Positions 63,985-64,000 of a stretch of 64,000 nucleotides of DNA are shown here, in pieces. The notes beneath the pieces are model-generated. The model had not been told where the DNA came from, did not search any database, and saw only the letters and a list, made by a program, of their open reading frames with translations. The translations under genes and the position numbers were made by a program. Position 1 is the stretch's first letter; each line of letters opens with the position of its first letter. The DNA is from Chryseobacterium sp. 3008163. Its GTDB lineage: Bacteria; Bacteroidota; Bacteroidia; Flavobacteriales; Weeksellaceae. The stretch is taken from NCBI RefSeq assembly GCF_003669035.1, contig NZ_CP033070.1:2232001-2296000 (forward strand), given 5' to 3'.

Positions 63985-64000
63985 CAAAAAGGACTGAAGA

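Overview
The window (about 64 kb, low GC) comes from a member of the Bacteroidota, family Weeksellaceae, most likely Chryseobacterium. Supporting signs are a T9SS sorting-domain protein, GldH, type III glutamine synthetase, alternative complex III, Flavobacteria-type -7 promoter boxes (TAnnTTTG), and gene orders typical of that group. I see no rRNA, tRNA, CRISPR array, transposase or phage gene. This is mainly core chromosome with one accessory edge on the left.

Layout. 1-2.5 kb: the C-terminal end of a large polymorphic toxin with a papain/C39-like cysteine protease domain, a candidate immunity gene and a frameshifted SMI1/KNR4 gene. 2.9-10 kb: a WYL regulator, two TonB-C-like secreted paralogues around a small outer-membrane protein, tadA, coaX, an M23 peptidase and unknown lipoproteins, ending in a 42-bp degenerate tandem repeat. 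10-21.9 kb: M1 peptidase, a DinB-like protein between two copies of a dispersed repeat, a DUF6909-like protein, a MORN protein, glnN, an NlpC/P60 lipoprotein and a pentapeptide protein. 22-27.7 kb: the rod-shape operon mreB-mreC-mreD-mrdA-rodA (minus strand). 27.9-33.3 kb: a heme operon (hemA, hemC, hemD, hemE) that also holds a DUF1287 gene and an amidase gene. 33.4-39.3 kb: sufS, rplY, prs, an SGNH lipoprotein and a FadL-type porin (minus strand). 39.6-47.8 kb: PSP1/RicT-like protein, gldH, PBP1A, selO, a T9SS cargo protein and a polytopic membrane protein. 48.5-56.9 kb: the complete alternative complex III operon actABCDEF. 57-64 kb: two secreted unknowns, apt, a TPR protein, ribH, a glutathionylspermidine-synthase-like gene with two small lipoproteins, and a YpfJ-type zinc peptidase.

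The strongest unexpected signal concerns the sequence rather than the biology. At least ten genes, including hemA, hemD and sufS, are split by what looks like one missing base, and every case can be explained by a short A or T run. This is the pattern of uncorrected homopolymer under-calling in a long-read assembly. I therefore describe these genes as joined reading frames and warn against reading them as pseudogenes.

I did not find a clear undescribed defence or mobile system. The best leads are the left-edge toxin/immunity cassette, the 42-bp repeat with covarying palindromes, the wall hydrolases inside the heme operon, and the DUF6909-like protein with a nucleosidase-like C-terminus.
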